This document shows positions 26,667 through 36,257 of a stretch of 64,000 nucleotides of DNA, one piece after another. Location: contig NZ_CABVPP010000001.1 of assembly GCF_902499075.1 (NCBI RefSeq), positions 1 through 64,000 on the forward strand, in the 5' to 3' direction. The stretch comes from Burkholderia pseudomultivorans. Its GTDB lineage: Bacteria; Pseudomonadota; Gammaproteobacteria; Burkholderiales; Burkholderiaceae. Within the stretch, counting starts at the first letter, position 1. Every line of letters begins with the position of its first letter. The notes beneath the pieces were generated by a model. That model made no database searches and was not told the DNA's origin. It saw only the letters and a list, made by a program, of their open reading frames with translations. A program made the position numbers and the translations under genes.

Positions 26667-27866
26667 CTACCGCGGCGCGACTTCGAACAGCGCGGCGGCG
26701 CCCTGCCCGCCGCCGATGCACATCGTCACGACGACGCGCCGCACGCCGCGTCGCGCGCCTTCGAGCAGCGCATGGCCGACCATGCGCGTGCCGGTCATCC
26801 CGTACGGATGGCCGAGCGCGATGCTGCCGCCGTTCACGTTGACGGTTTCGTACGACAGGCCCAGCGTGTCGACGCAGTACACGACCTGCGACGCAAACGC
26901 CTCGTTCAGTTCCCACAGATCGATGTCGGCGATCGACAGGCCGGTGCGCGCCAGCAGCCGGTGCACGGCCGGCACCGGGCCGATGCCCATTTCGTCCGGC
27001 CGGCAGCCGGCCACCGCGCACGCAATCAGGCGGCCGAGCGGCGCGACGCCCAGCGTGCGCAGCATCGCGCCCGACACCACCGCGCAGGCCGCCGATCCGT
27101 CGGCGAGCGCGCACGCGTTGCCGGCCGTCACGGTGCCGCCGTCGCGTACGGCGGCGAGCGTTGCGAGCGCATCGGCGTCGGTGCCCGGCCGCCCGCATTC
27201 GTCGGCGCTCACGCGCACCTCGCGCGGCGTGCTGTTGCCGCTCGCCTTGTCGTGTTCGAGCTTGCGCGCGTCGACCGCGACGATCTCGTCGCGCATCAGT
27301 CCGGCCTGCGCCGCTTGCGCCGCGCGCCGCTGGCTGAGCGCCGCATAGTCGTCCTGCGCGCGGCGCGACACGCGGTAGCGGCGCGCGACGAGGTCGGCGG
27401 TGTCGACCATCGGCATATACGCGTCGCCGTGCCGTTCCAGCAATTGCGCGTCCTGCTGCCGATGCCGGTTCATGTGCGCGTTCTGCACGAGGCTGATCGA
27501 CTCGACGCCGCCTGCGACGATCGCGTCGGCTTCGCCGCCGGTCACGCGCGCGGCGGCCAGCACGATCGACATCAGCCCCGATGCGCATTGCCGGTCGACC
27601 GTCATGCCCGGCGTCGTCACCGGCAGGCCGGCCGTCAGCGCCGCGAGCCGGCCGATGTTGTAGTACTGCGTGCCTTCCGGCAGCGCGCAGCCCAGCATCA
27701 CGTCGTCGATGCGTTCGGGATCGAGGCCGCTGCGCGCGACCGCCGCGCGCAGCGCATGCGCGGCCAGTGTCGGCGCCGTCGTGTCGTTGAACGCGCCGCG
27801 AAACGCACGGCCGATCGGCGTGCGGGCGTAGCCGACGATCCACGCGTCGGAGCTGGGATGCGTCAT
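26667..27866 (-). CDS. Acetyl-CoA acetyltransferase-type thiolase
   Basis: A 399-residue thiolase with both catalytic cysteines and the histidine: Cys in TVDRQCASGLMS, His in GGSIALGHPYGMTG, and Cys in VVTMCIGGGQGAAALFE. The usual GMG in the last motif is GQG, a mild change. It should split a 3-oxoacyl-CoA with CoA. The ATG overlaps the CoA-transferase B stop (ATGA, 27863-27866), so the two act together: the transferase makes the 3-oxoacyl-CoA and this enzyme cleaves it. Confidence 0.92.
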   Translation of the reverse strand: MTHPSSDAWIVGYARTPIGRAFRGAFNDTTAPTLAAHALRAAVARSGLDPERIDDVMLGCALPEGTQYYNIGRLAALTAGLPVTTPGMTVDRQCASGLMSIVLAAARVTGGEADAIVAGGVESISLVQNAHMNRHRQQDAQLLERHGDAYMPMVDTADLVARRYRVSRRAQDDYAALSQRRAAQAAQAGLMRDEIVAVDARKLEHDKASGNSTPREVRVSADECGRPGTDADALATLAAVRDGGTVTAGNACALADGSAACAVVSGAMLRTLGVAPLGRLIACAVAGCRPDEMGIGPVPAVHRLLARTGLSIADIDLWELNEAFASQVVYCVDTLGLSYETVNVNGGSIALGHPYGMTGTRMVGHALLEGARRGVRRVVVTMCIGGGQGAAALFEVAPR

Positions 27867-28525
27867 GCGGCCACCTCGTCGACCGTGAAATCGGCTTCGG
27901 TCAGGTTGCGGATCTCGGCGACGCTCGCTTCGCCGAGCCGCTCGACGAGCCGCAAGCCGTCGTCGCCGCAGGCGAACACCGCATGCTCGGTGATGATCGT
28001 CGCGACGCGGCGCCGCGCGGTGAGCGGCAGCGTGCACTGCGCGACGATCTTCGGCCGGCCGTTCTTGTCGACGTGCGGCATCGTCACGATCACGCGGCGC
28101 GCCTTCTGCGCGAGCTCCGCACCGCCGCCGATGCCGGCCACGAGACTGCCCGGCACGAGCCAGTTCGCGAGGTCGCCGTGCGCCGACACCTGCAGCGCGC
28201 CGAGGAACGTGATGTCGATCAGCCCGCGTCGGATCATCCCGAACGACGCGGCGCTGTCGACGATCGCGCCGCCCGGCACCACGCATACGTAGCCGCCGCC
28301 CGCGTCGATGAGCTGGCTGTCGGGCGCGTCGTCGCGCGGCAGCGCGCCGACGCCGACGATGCCGTTCTCCGAATGAATCCAGGCCGCCGACGCCGCGTCG
28401 AGGTAGGCCGGAATCAGCGTCGGCAGTCCGATGCCGAGGTTGATCAGTTGCCCGCGCGCCACCTCGCGCGCGGCGCGGCGGGCAATCACGTGGCGCGGGT
28501 CAGCGCCCGATGGGCCGGTATTCAT
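27863..28525 (-). CDS. 3-oxoacid CoA-transferase subunit B
   Basis: A 220-residue beta subunit of the SCOT/AtoA/PcaJ family. The catalytic Glu is in IHSENGIVGVG, and the family blocks LINLGIGLPTL and GGAELAQKARRVIV follow. With subunit A (28500-29180) it transfers CoA from succinyl-CoA or acetyl-CoA to a 3-oxoacid. It overlaps subunit A by 26 bases in another frame, strong evidence of translational coupling. Confidence 0.93.
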   Translation of the reverse strand: MNTGPSGADPRHVIARRAAREVARGQLINLGIGLPTLIPAYLDAASAAWIHSENGIVGVGALPRDDAPDSQLIDAGGGYVCVVPGGAIVDSAASFGMIRRGLIDITFLGALQVSAHGDLANWLVPGSLVAGIGGGAELAQKARRVIVTMPHVDKNGRPKIVAQCTLPLTARRRVATIITEHAVFACGDDGLRLVERLGEASVAEIRNLTEADFTVDEVAA

Positions 28526-29180
28526 CGTCGTCTCCGTCGATCTGGATCAGGCCGTGCACGTGGATGCCCGGCGTATGGATATGGTCGGGTGCAAGCGGCG
28601 CATCGTCGATCGCGCGCGCTTCGACCAGCACGCGATCGGCGGCCATCGCCATCAGCGGCGAGAAATTGCGCGCCGCGCCGCGATAGCGCAGGTTGCCGTA
28701 CGCATCCGCGCGGTCCGCGCGCAGCAGCGCGAAATCCGCGCGCAGCGCCGGCTCGAAATACAGCGTGCGCCCCGCGACCGAAATCGTCTCGCGCGCCGCG
28801 CCGAGTTCCGGCGGCAGCTCGATGTCGGTCACCACGCCCGGCAGGCCGACGCCGGCCGAGCGGATCCGTTCGGCGAACAGCCCTTGCGAGAAGAACTCGA
28901 CCTGCAGCGTGCCGGCCAGATGCGCGCGCCGCGCGGGCCCGCTCAGGCCGAGGTGGGTGGTCAGCAGGCGGCGCACGACGCCCGCCTCGATCAGCCGCGA
29001 GACGCCGTAGCCGTCCTGGTTCGCGTCGTTCTTGATGATCGTCAGGTCGCGCTTGCGCTGCCGCTGCAACTCCGCGAGCAGCGAGAACGGCGTGCCGGGC
29101 GACCCGAATCCGCCGACCATGATCGTCGCGCCGTCCGGAATCGGCGCGACCGCGTCGGCCAGTTGCATGAGCTTGCTCAT
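28500..29180 (-). CDS. 3-oxoacid CoA-transferase subunit A
   Basis: A 226-residue alpha subunit (AtoD/PcaI/ScoA type): IMVGGFGSPGTPFSLL near the N-terminus is the CoA-transferase I signature, followed by LTIIKNDANQDGYGVSRLI. Two starts are possible: ATG 29180 (MSKLMQLADAV) and ATG 29195, which overlaps the aminotransferase stop as ATGA. I report the shorter because its N-terminus fits the family, but the longer form, with five extra residues, is nearly as likely. Confidence 0.9.
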   Translation of the reverse strand: MSKLMQLADAVAPIPDGATIMVGGFGSPGTPFSLLAELQRQRKRDLTIIKNDANQDGYGVSRLIEAGVVRRLLTTHLGLSGPARRAHLAGTLQVEFFSQGLFAERIRSAGVGLPGVVTDIELPPELGAARETISVAGRTLYFEPALRADFALLRADRADAYGNLRYRGAARNFSPLMAMAADRVLVEARAIDDAPLAPDHIHTPGIHVHGLIQIDGDDDEYRPIGR

Positions 29181-29191
29181 CGCCGCGCGCC

Positions 29192-30505
29192 TCATCGGCC
29201 GATCGTGCGGAACGCGCGGTCGAGCCGCTCGACGATCTCGTCGCACTGCGCACGCGTCGTGATCAGCGGCGGTGCGATCAGCGTGTGATCGCCGGTCTCG
29301 CCCATCAGCGACTTGCGCGGGTAGACGATCACGCCTTGTTCGCGTGCCGCGCGCGTCACCTGCTCGCCGAACCGCAGCGCGGGATCGAACGGCGCCTTCG
29401 TCGCGCGATCGGCGACGTATTCCATCGCGAGCAGGAAACCGCGCCCGCGCACGTCGCCGATGAATGCGTGGCGCGTCGCGAGATCCTGCAGCAGCCCGCG
29501 CAGATAGTCGCCGGTCGTCGCCGCGTGCTCGACCAGCCCTTCGCGCTCGATCACGCCGATCACGGCCAGCGCGGTCGCGCTCGCGAGCGGGTTGCCCGCG
29601 TATGTATAGCCGTGCTGGAACCCGCCCGACGCGAGGATCGGATCGGTCAGCGCGGCGCGCGTGACGATCGCCGACGCCGGGTAATAGCCGGCGCCGAGCC
29701 CCTTCGCGACGCACAGGATGTCGGCCTCGACGTTCCAGTGCTGGAAGCCGAACCAGCGCCCGGTACGACCGATACCGGTCATCACTTCGTCAAGTATCAG
29801 CAGGATGCCGTGCCGCGAACAGATCTCGCGGATGCGCGCGAAGTACGCGTCGTGCGGCACTTCCGCGCCGGTGCTGGCGCCGCCGATCGGCTCCGCGACA
29901 AAGGCGGCCACGCGATGCGCGCCGATCTCGCGGATCGCTGCGTCGAGCTCGTCCGCGCAGTCGAGCGCATGCTCGACTGCGGTCTTGCCGGCCGGCACAC
30001 GGTACTGCGTCGGCGACGCCACCTTCGGATACAGCTGGAACATCGGCTCGAACGGCTGCGTGAGCGGCGTATAGCTCGTCATCGCGAGCGCACCCATCGT
30101 CGAGCCGTGATACGACGGCTTGCGGGCGATGAACACGTTGCGTTGCGGTTCACCGCTGCACACCCAGTACTGGCGCGCGAGCTTCAGCGCGGATTCGACC
30201 GACTCGGAACCGCCGCTCGAGAAGAACACGCGATCGAAGCGTCCGCCGGCAAGCTGGACCAGCTTTTCCGCGAGATCGACCGCGGGCTGGTTCTCGAACT
30301 GCGTGCGGTACGCGAACGCGACCTTGTCGAGCTGTGCGAGCATCGCGTCGCGAATCGCGGGATGGCCATGCCCAAGCTGCGCGACGATCGCGCCCGAGCA
30401 CGCGTCGATATGGCGGTTGCCGTCGGTATCCCACGCGTAGATGCCCTCGGCGCGTGCGATGGTCGGCAGGCTCACGGCCGACTGATAGAAGAGATGGTCG
30501 CTCAT
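29192..30505 (-). CDS. Class III aminotransferase (omega/beta-amino acid type)
   Basis: A 437-residue PLP enzyme. The cofactor lysine is Lys268 in CVAKGLGAGYYP; ILDEVMTGIGRTGRW supplies the Asp that contacts the pyridine ring, and SSGGSESVESALKLARQYW binds phosphate. Class III enzymes transaminate omega- or beta-amino acids or amines with pyruvate or 2-oxoglutarate. Its place ahead of a 3-oxoacid CoA transferase and thiolase points to an amino acid whose product is a 3-oxoacid. Confidence 0.92.
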   Translation of the reverse strand: MSDHLFYQSAVSLPTIARAEGIYAWDTDGNRHIDACSGAIVAQLGHGHPAIRDAMLAQLDKVAFAYRTQFENQPAVDLAEKLVQLAGGRFDRVFFSSGGSESVESALKLARQYWVCSGEPQRNVFIARKPSYHGSTMGALAMTSYTPLTQPFEPMFQLYPKVASPTQYRVPAGKTAVEHALDCADELDAAIREIGAHRVAAFVAEPIGGASTGAEVPHDAYFARIREICSRHGILLILDEVMTGIGRTGRWFGFQHWNVEADILCVAKGLGAGYYPASAIVTRAALTDPILASGGFQHGYTYAGNPLASATALAVIGVIEREGLVEHAATTGDYLRGLLQDLATRHAFIGDVRGRGFLLAMEYVADRATKAPFDPALRFGEQVTRAAREQGVIVYPRKSLMGETGDHTLIAPPLITTRAQCDEIVERLDRAFRTIGR

Positions 30506-30549
30506 TGACGTCCTTTTTGGTTGTGTGCTCGGCTGATGGCCGCGCGCAG

Positions 30550-31311
30550 TCAGCGGATGTCGGCGAGAAACGCCTGGGTCCGCTCGTGCGACGGCTGATG
30601 AAAGATGGCCGACGGGCGGCCCGACTCGACGACGCGGCCGTCGGCCATGAATACGACGCGATCGGCCACGCGCTCCGCGAAGCGCATCTCGTGCGTGACG
30701 ATCATCATCGTCATGCCGGCCTTCGCGAGCCGCTCCATCACCGCGAGCACGCCGCCGACCATTTCCGGATCGAGCGCCGACGTCGGTTCGTCGAACAGCA
30801 TCGCGTCCGGCTTCAGCGCAAGCGACCGCGCAATCGCGACGCGCTGCTTCTGGCCGCCGGACAGCTTGCCGGGATAGACGTCCTGCTTGTCGAGCACGCC
30901 GACCATGTCGAGCAGCGCGCGCGCATCGTCGCGCGCCTGCGCGGCCGGCTGCCCGAGCAGCTGCATCGGCGCGAGCGTCAGGTTCTCGAGCACCGTCAGG
31001 TGCGGAAACAGGTTGAAATGCTGGAACACCATGCCGACCTTCATCCGCATCGCGTTCAGGTAGCGCTCCTGCGCGCGGTGGCTGCGGCGCGGATCGTTGA
31101 CGAGGCTGCCGAGCACGCGCACCTCGCCGCGCGTCGGCGTCTCGAGCTGGTTCACGCAGCGCAGCAGCGTGCTCTTGCCCGACCCGCTCGGGCCGATCAG
31201 CACGACCACCTCGCCCTTGTGCACGTCGAGCGAAATGCCCTTCAGCACCTCGAGCGCGCCGTAGGTCTTGTGGATGTCGCGCAGTGCGATCTGCGGCTGG
31301 CCCCCGTTCAT
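30550..31311 (-). CDS. Amino-acid ABC transporter ATP-binding protein
   Basis: A 253-residue ATPase of the polar amino-acid importer family (GlnQ/HisP-like). Walker A is GPSGSGKST, the signature is [13 protein letters not shown], Walker B is [14 protein letters not shown], and the switch His is in IVTHEM. The start codon overlaps the permease stop (ATGA, 31308-31311). A 44-bp gap separates it from the aminotransferase gene. Confidence 0.95.
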   Translation of the reverse strand: MNGGQPQIALRDIHKTYGALEVLKGISLDVHKGEVVVLIGPSGSGKSTLLRCVNQLETPTRGEVRVLGSLVNDPRRSHRAQERYLNAMRMKVGMVFQHFNLFPHLTVLENLTLAPMQLLGQPAAQARDDARALLDMVGVLDKQDVYPGKLSGGQKQRVAIARSLALKPDAMLFDEPTSALDPEMVGGVLAVMERLAKAGMTMMIVTHEMRFAERVADRVVFMADGRVVESGRPSAIFHQPSHERTQAFLADIR

Positions 31312-31970
31312 GCGCGGCCTCCCTTCAGGATCAGTCGCTGTTCGAACTGCCGCAGCAGCACGCTCGTTCCGGTCGTCAGCAACGCATAGATCATCGCGCA
31401 CGCAAAGTAGAGTTCGAAGGGCCTGAAGGTCGCGCCGACCAGCTGCTGCGTGCGCATGAACAGCTCGGCGAGCGTGATCGTCGATACGAGCGACGTGTCC
31501 TTGGTCAGGATGATCAGGTTGTTGCCGAGCGGCGGCACGATCAGCTTGAGCGCCTGCGGCAGCACGACCAGCCGCATCGTGCGCGCGGCGCCGAAGCCGA
31601 GCGAACGCGACGCCTCGATCTGGCCGTGCGGAATCGCGAGGATGCCGGCGCGGATCGTCTCCGCGTTGTACGCGCCGACGTTCAGCGCGAGCCCGATCAC
31701 GCCCGACGTGAACGGCGACAGCTCGACGCCGAACTGCGGCAACCCGAAATAGATGATGAACAGCTGCACCAGCAGCGGCGTCGAGCGGATCAGCCAGATG
31801 TAGGCGCCCATCGCATCGCGCAGCACGCGGTGGCGCGACAGCCGGCCGAGCGCGGCGGCAAGGCCGATGACGAGGCCCGCCACGGTGGCGAGCAGCGTGA
31901 GCTGCACCGTCACGCCGGCGGCCTCGAACAGCATCGGCAGGTACTTGAGCACGAGGTGGATATCGAACAT
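31308..31970 (-). CDS. Amino-acid ABC transporter permease
   Basis: A 220-residue inner-membrane permease of the HisMQ type with about five helices, beginning [20 protein letters not shown]. The EAA loop, [20 protein letters not shown], couples to the ATPase. A single permease gene is present, so it probably works as a homodimer. It is the first gene of the operon, divergent from the LysR gene. Confidence 0.94.
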   Translation of the reverse strand: MFDIHLVLKYLPMLFEAAGVTVQLTLLATVAGLVIGLAAALGRLSRHRVLRDAMGAYIWLIRSTPLLVQLFIIYFGLPQFGVELSPFTSGVIGLALNVGAYNAETIRAGILAIPHGQIEASRSLGFGAARTMRLVVLPQALKLIVPPLGNNLIILTKDTSLVSTITLAELFMRTQQLVGATFRPFELYFACAMIYALLTTGTSVLLRQFEQRLILKGGRA

Positions 31971-32137
31971 GGCGTGTCTGGCCAGCCCGCATCGCGCGCG
32001 GCGATGCGGTGCTGAAGATGTCTCCGCAGGATAGTTGACCGATTTGATTCATCATCTGACGAACCTCCGAAAGGCCCGCAACAGAAGGAACCGGCGTGTT
32101 GTTTGACTGGCTCGCAGTCTGGCTATGAATTATTTTT

Positions 32138-32176
32138 CGGTCAATATATGATCTTTTTTAATCAATTGATTGACCG
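32138..32176. promoter_or_regulatory. Inverted repeat CGGTCAAT/ATTGACCG in the LysR-operon divergent promoter region
   Basis: CGGTCAAT at 32138-32145 and ATTGACCG at 32169-32176 are exact reverse complements in a 214-bp AT-rich divergent gap. A third TTGACCG occurs at 32035-32041. The copies flank the probable promoter of the LysR gene and lie upstream of the transporter operon, as expected for LysR-family sites. Confidence 0.55.
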
Positions 32177-32184
32177 GAGCGAAC

Positions 32185-33108
32185 ATGCGGACCGACTTCA
32201 GCCTGCGCGACATCGAGATCTTTCATGCGATCGCGACCGCCGGCTCCACGCGACAGGCGGCCGTCCAGCTCGGCATCACGCAGTCGGCGGTCAGCCATGC
32301 GCTCGCGCGGCTGGAGGACAGCCTGCACATCCGGCTGTTCGCACGCGAGAACCAGCGGCTGCAGATTTCACCGGCCGGCCGCTACATGCTCGACGAGGCC
32401 GTGCAGTTGCTCGACCGGCTGAACCGGATCGAAGAGGAGATTTCGCTGTTGCAGGACAACGGCGTCGCGTCGCTGCGGATCGGCTGCGCGCCGGGGCTGT
32501 GCCACCGCTTCGGCCCGCGCGTCGCGCAGCAGTACGTGCACGCGCATCCGGGCACCGGCGTTGCGCTCGACGTCGCGTCGAGCGGCCGGCTGATCGCGGA
32601 CGTGGAAGGCGGTCGCCTCGATCTGGCGATCGTGTCGTACGAGATTCACGAGCCGGGCCTGATCTTCGTGCCGGTATTCGGTGCGAAGATGGTTGCGCTG
32701 CTCACGCGCAGGAACCGGCTCGCCGCGCGCAAGCTGCTGACGTACGACGATCTTGCGGGCCAGCAATACATCAAGCCGATCCAGTCCGATCACCTGATCT
32801 ACGACGATTCGAGCGACCGGCGCCGGCTCGGCTACGAGCTGCGCGTCAGCATGAGTTCGCTCGGCGAGGTGATCCGGCTTACCGAAGGCGTCAGCCTGCT
32901 CAATGCGCTGACCGCCGCCGATCTGTGCGCGAATCGCGACCTGGTCGCGCGCGCGTTCGACTCCAGCCAGTGGTTCAATTTCTATCTCGTGCACCAGCAC
33001 GCGCTGAAGGACAATCCGGCCGTGCAGGACGTGCTCGCGATCGCGAAAGCGTGCGCGCGGGACACGGCCGACGGCACCGCCTATCCCGACGCGTTCGCGA
33101 TTCGCTGA
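32185..33108 (+). CDS. LysR-family transcriptional regulator
   Basis: A 307-residue LysR protein: N-terminal HTH (FHAIATAGSTRQAAVQLGIT, QSAVSHALARLEDSLHIRLF) and a periplasmic-binding-protein-like effector domain from about residue 90. Divergent placement next to the transporter/aminotransferase operon makes it the likely regulator of that operon. The start is ATG 32185 after CGGAG; an in-frame TTG at 32170 is less likely. Inducer unknown. Confidence 0.92.
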   Translation: MRTDFSLRDIEIFHAIATAGSTRQAAVQLGITQSAVSHALARLEDSLHIRLFARENQRLQISPAGRYMLDEAVQLLDRLNRIEEEISLLQDNGVASLRIGCAPGLCHRFGPRVAQQYVHAHPGTGVALDVASSGRLIADVEGGRLDLAIVSYEIHEPGLIFVPVFGAKMVALLTRRNRLAARKLLTYDDLAGQQYIKPIQSDHLIYDDSSDRRRLGYELRVSMSSLGEVIRLTEGVSLLNALTAADLCANRDLVARAFDSSQWFNFYLVHQHALKDNPAVQDVLAIAKACARDTADGTAYPDAFAIR

Positions 33109-33135
33109 CGGCGCACGGCCGCAGCGCGATCGCGC

Positions 33136-34521
33136 TCAGAATGCGTTGCGGCCGATGAAGCCGCGCACGATCGTCAGCAGGATGATCTTCATGTCGAACC
33201 AGAAGCTCCAGTTCTGCATGTAGAACAGGTCGAACTTCACGCGCGCGGCCATCGCCTCGACCTTGCGCGTCTCGCCGCGATAGCCGTTCACCTGAGCCCA
33301 TCCGGTGATGCCGGGGCGCACGCGATAGCGATACATGTAGCAGTCGATCAGCTGCCGGTAGAAGTCGTCGTGCTCGATCGCGTGCGGCCGCGGGCCGACC
33401 ACCGACATCTGCCCGAACAGCACGTTGAAGAACTGCGGCAGCTCGTCGAGCGACGTGCGCCTGAGGAAAGCGCCGACGGGCGTGATGCGCGTATCGTTGC
33501 GCGACGCCTGTCGCAATACGCCGGGCTGTTCGCGATGCACGCGCATGGTCCTGAACTTCAGGATGTCGAATTCGCGGCCGTCGACGCCCTTGCGGCGCTG
33601 CCTGAACAGCGCCGGCCCCGGCGACGACAGCTTGACCGCGATCGCCAGCGCCGCGAGCAGCGGCAGCAGCGGAATCAGCACGCCGATCGCGAACAGCCGG
33701 TCGAACGCGAACTTCGCCCACAGCTCGGGGGCCGAGCGCGGCGTCGTCGCGAGATTGATCGCCGGCATGCCGAGCACGTCGGTCGCCGAGCGATCGACGA
33801 CGGCCATCTGCCGGACATCGGGCAGCAGCCGCAGCTCGACGAACTCGTCGCGCAACTCGCGCGCGATGCGCTGGATCCGCCACTCGTGCGACATCGGCAG
33901 CGTGAGCCACACCTCGTCGATCTCGCCGTCGCGAATCATCCGCCGCAATGCGTGCCAGTCGTCGATCACGGGCACGCCGCCGATGTCGGCCGCCGCACCC
34001 GGCGCAGCATCGTCGAACACGCATGCCGCCGCGTACGGGCCGTGCGGCGCGAGCCGCATCCGTTCGATCGCGACGCGCCCGTAGGCGGTCGCGCCGACCA
34101 CCGCGACGCGGCGCTGCCGCGCGCGCGCATCGCCGCGCTTCACCACGATCGCGCGCAGCGCCATCCGGCCGAGCAGCAGCGCCGCGTCGCCGGCCAGCAC
34201 CGTCTCGACGATCCAGCGCAGCGTGATCGTGCCGCCGCGGTTCATGATCCACATCGCGCCGGCCACCGTCAGCGCGCTCGCGCAGACCACGGCGATCGCC
34301 ACGCGGGTCAGTGCATGCCCGCCTTCAGCGGCCGACGCGCCGGCCCGCAGGTCGCGCAGGCGGTGCGGCAGCAGCGCGACGGTCAGCACGCAGAGCAGCG
34401 CGATCGCCCCACGCCGCGCATCCGACAGTTCGCCCCATGCGAGCCCGGCCGCCGCCTGCGCCGCGAGCGCGCCGGCCAGCACGAGCACGACGTCGGCCGC
34501 CGCGATCGCGGCGCGCCGCAT
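33136..34521 (-). CDS. wcaJ-like: Polyprenyl-phosphate hexose-1-phosphate transferase (WcaJ type)
   Basis: A 461-residue enzyme that starts EPS repeat units by moving a sugar phosphate to undecaprenyl phosphate. About four N-terminal helices lead to a CoA-binding-like domain (VAVVGATAYGRVAIERM) and a C-terminal catalytic sugar-transferase domain with KFRTMRV, SLDELPQFFNVLFGQMSVVG and RPGITGWAQVNGYRG. The start is ATG 34521, 10 bases after GGGAGGA. Likely sugar glucose or galactose; not determined. No glycosyltransferases follow it. Confidence 0.92.
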   Translation of the reverse strand: MRRAAIAAADVVLVLAGALAAQAAAGLAWGELSDARRGAIALLCVLTVALLPHRLRDLRAGASAAEGGHALTRVAIAVVCASALTVAGAMWIMNRGGTITLRWIVETVLAGDAALLLGRMALRAIVVKRGDARARQRRVAVVGATAYGRVAIERMRLAPHGPYAAACVFDDAAPGAAADIGGVPVIDDWHALRRMIRDGEIDEVWLTLPMSHEWRIQRIARELRDEFVELRLLPDVRQMAVVDRSATDVLGMPAINLATTPRSAPELWAKFAFDRLFAIGVLIPLLPLLAALAIAVKLSSPGPALFRQRRKGVDGREFDILKFRTMRVHREQPGVLRQASRNDTRITPVGAFLRRTSLDELPQFFNVLFGQMSVVGPRPHAIEHDDFYRQLIDCYMYRYRVRPGITGWAQVNGYRGETRKVEAMAARVKFDLFYMQNWSFWFDMKIILLTIVRGFIGRNAF

Positions 34522-34553
34522 CGTACCCGTTCCTCCCGCCATCGCCCCCATCG

Positions 34554-35336
34554 TCACGCACCATGGGCATGGAATCCGTAACGCACCTCCGCCACGCGGG
34601 GGCGAACCGACAGGGGCCGCGCACTGTCGCGCACGCCGAGCAGCCTGCGATAGTCCGAGCGAATCATGTCGTAGCACTCGCACGCATGGTGTTCGAGGCC
34701 GTGACGGTCGAGCACCGTGATGCGCCCGCGCCGCTGCCGGATCAGCCCGGCATCCTGCAGGCTGCCGGCCGCCTCGGTCACGCCTTCGCGACGCACGCCG
34801 AGCATGTTCGCGATCGTCTGCTGCGTGACGGTCAGCTCGTCGCCGTCGATGCGGTCATGCGCGAGCAGCAGCCAGCGGCTGAGTTGTTCGCTGACCGAGT
34901 GATGCCGGTTGCACAGCGCGCTGCGGGAAATCTGCGCCATCACCGCCTGGCAGTAGTTGAGCAGCAGCCGGTAAGTCGCCGGCGAACGCTCGAACTCCGT
35001 GCGCATCACGCAGGTCGGCACGCGGTAGGCCATCCCTCCGATTCGCACCTCGATCCGGTTCGACATCGCGATGCCGCCGACCAGCGTCCCAAGACCGACC
35101 ACGCCCTCCCGGCCGACGACCGCCACCTCGACCATCGCGCCGTCCTCCATCAGGTGCTGCACCGACATCATCGCGGTCGTCGGGAAATGCAGGTGGCGCA
35201 TCGGCTCGCCGACGCGCTCGAGCATGCCGGGCTTGATCCTGACCAGCTCAAGATGCGGTGCGATGGCGCGAATGCTGTCCTCCGGCAGCGCGTCGAGGAT
35301 GGCGTTCGCCGAGTAGCTCGATTGAAGATGAAGCAT
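34554..35336 (-). CDS. CRP/FNR-family regulator (EPS-associated, paralogue A)
   Basis: A 260-residue protein with an N-terminal cyclic-nucleotide-binding-like beta roll (residues 20-120) and a C-terminal winged helix (LTVTQQTIANMLGVRREGVTEAAGSL). It has no FNR-type Cys cluster. The family includes B. cenocepacia BerA (Bcam1349), a c-di-GMP-responsive activator of EPS genes, and the neighbourhood fits; which of the two CRP genes here is its orthologue I cannot decide by eye. AGAGGGA precedes the ATG. Confidence 0.88.
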   Translation of the reverse strand: MLHLQSSYSANAILDALPEDSIRAIAPHLELVRIKPGMLERVGEPMRHLHFPTTAMMSVQHLMEDGAMVEVAVVGREGVVGLGTLVGGIAMSNRIEVRIGGMAYRVPTCVMRTEFERSPATYRLLLNYCQAVMAQISRSALCNRHHSVSEQLSRWLLLAHDRIDGDELTVTQQTIANMLGVRREGVTEAAGSLQDAGLIRQRRGRITVLDRHGLEHHACECYDMIRSDYRRLLGVRDSARPLSVRPRVAEVRYGFHAHGA

Positions 35337-36257
35337 GTCTGTATCCCTCTTATTGTCCGCGCCGCGTACTGCCGGCCGGCGGAATTCGTTTTCGTCATGC
35401 GTGCCGCGGGTGACCGGCGGTTGCGGCCAACAACCCCGAACCCAGCCTGACGACAGCTTGTCAAGTCCGAGTCCGGTCGATCACACCGTTTCGACACGCC
35501 GGCCTCAATAAGCGATTTACGTGCCAATACCGGCTCGTCCTTAATATGTAAATCACCGGCGATTTAGGTCGCCAGAATGAGTCGACGCAGATCAAAAAAA
35601 GCGTCTCATTTCCGGACACTCGCCGCCGCGGCCGACACATCGGCCTATTCGACTGATCAATAAGCAAGCACCCTTAGCGAGCCGGCCATTCGACGCGACA
35701 GGCTTTTCGTTCAAATACTTACATCTGATTTTCAATCGTCTCCGTGACGTTCCGGGTCGTCGGCCGACGTGCTTCACCCTGCTCACACAGTCGTTTGAAA
35801 CTGTCTCAAAACTGAATCGCGACTCTAATCCAGCAATGTGTTATCTGTCGCACAAATAACACGCAAACCATTGATTTATATGAGTAAAATTTCCACACCG
35901 ACATAAATGTCAAATAATGTTTGATGTTGCTTTTTTGTTTTCCGACTATCTCGATGAGGTTCGCCGATTGATGCGCGAGCGTCGTTGAATACATTCCCAT
36001 CGCGCCATTCCAAACCAGGATGATTAATTCCGCAAAACCTCGGAAACAGCATTTCTGATAACGTTTGCACGCGCACCGAAATCGTCAAACACTGTGAAAT
36101 AACATAATGCGGGATTCGCGAATTTCGATGCCGTGCTAGCCTTTACGCACCACTCGCTTTCAAATATTCACGAACCACAGATCCGCACGCGCGTGCGAAT
36201 TCCCGTTGCGGAATCTCGGCGCGACGCTGCGCGACTGCCACCATACGAGGATGTGTC
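35337..36257. other. 921-bp AT-rich divergent regulatory hub
   Basis: A gene-free gap between two divergent CRP/FNR paralogues. It is visibly richer in A+T than the rest of the window (for example 35810-35960) and contains TTTGA-N7-TCAAA at 35794-35810, a spacing close to CRP/FNR-type sites. ATTCGCGAAT (36114-36123) and CGTCGGCCGACG (35758-35769) are other short perfect palindromes. No coding sequence recognised. Confidence 0.6.
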
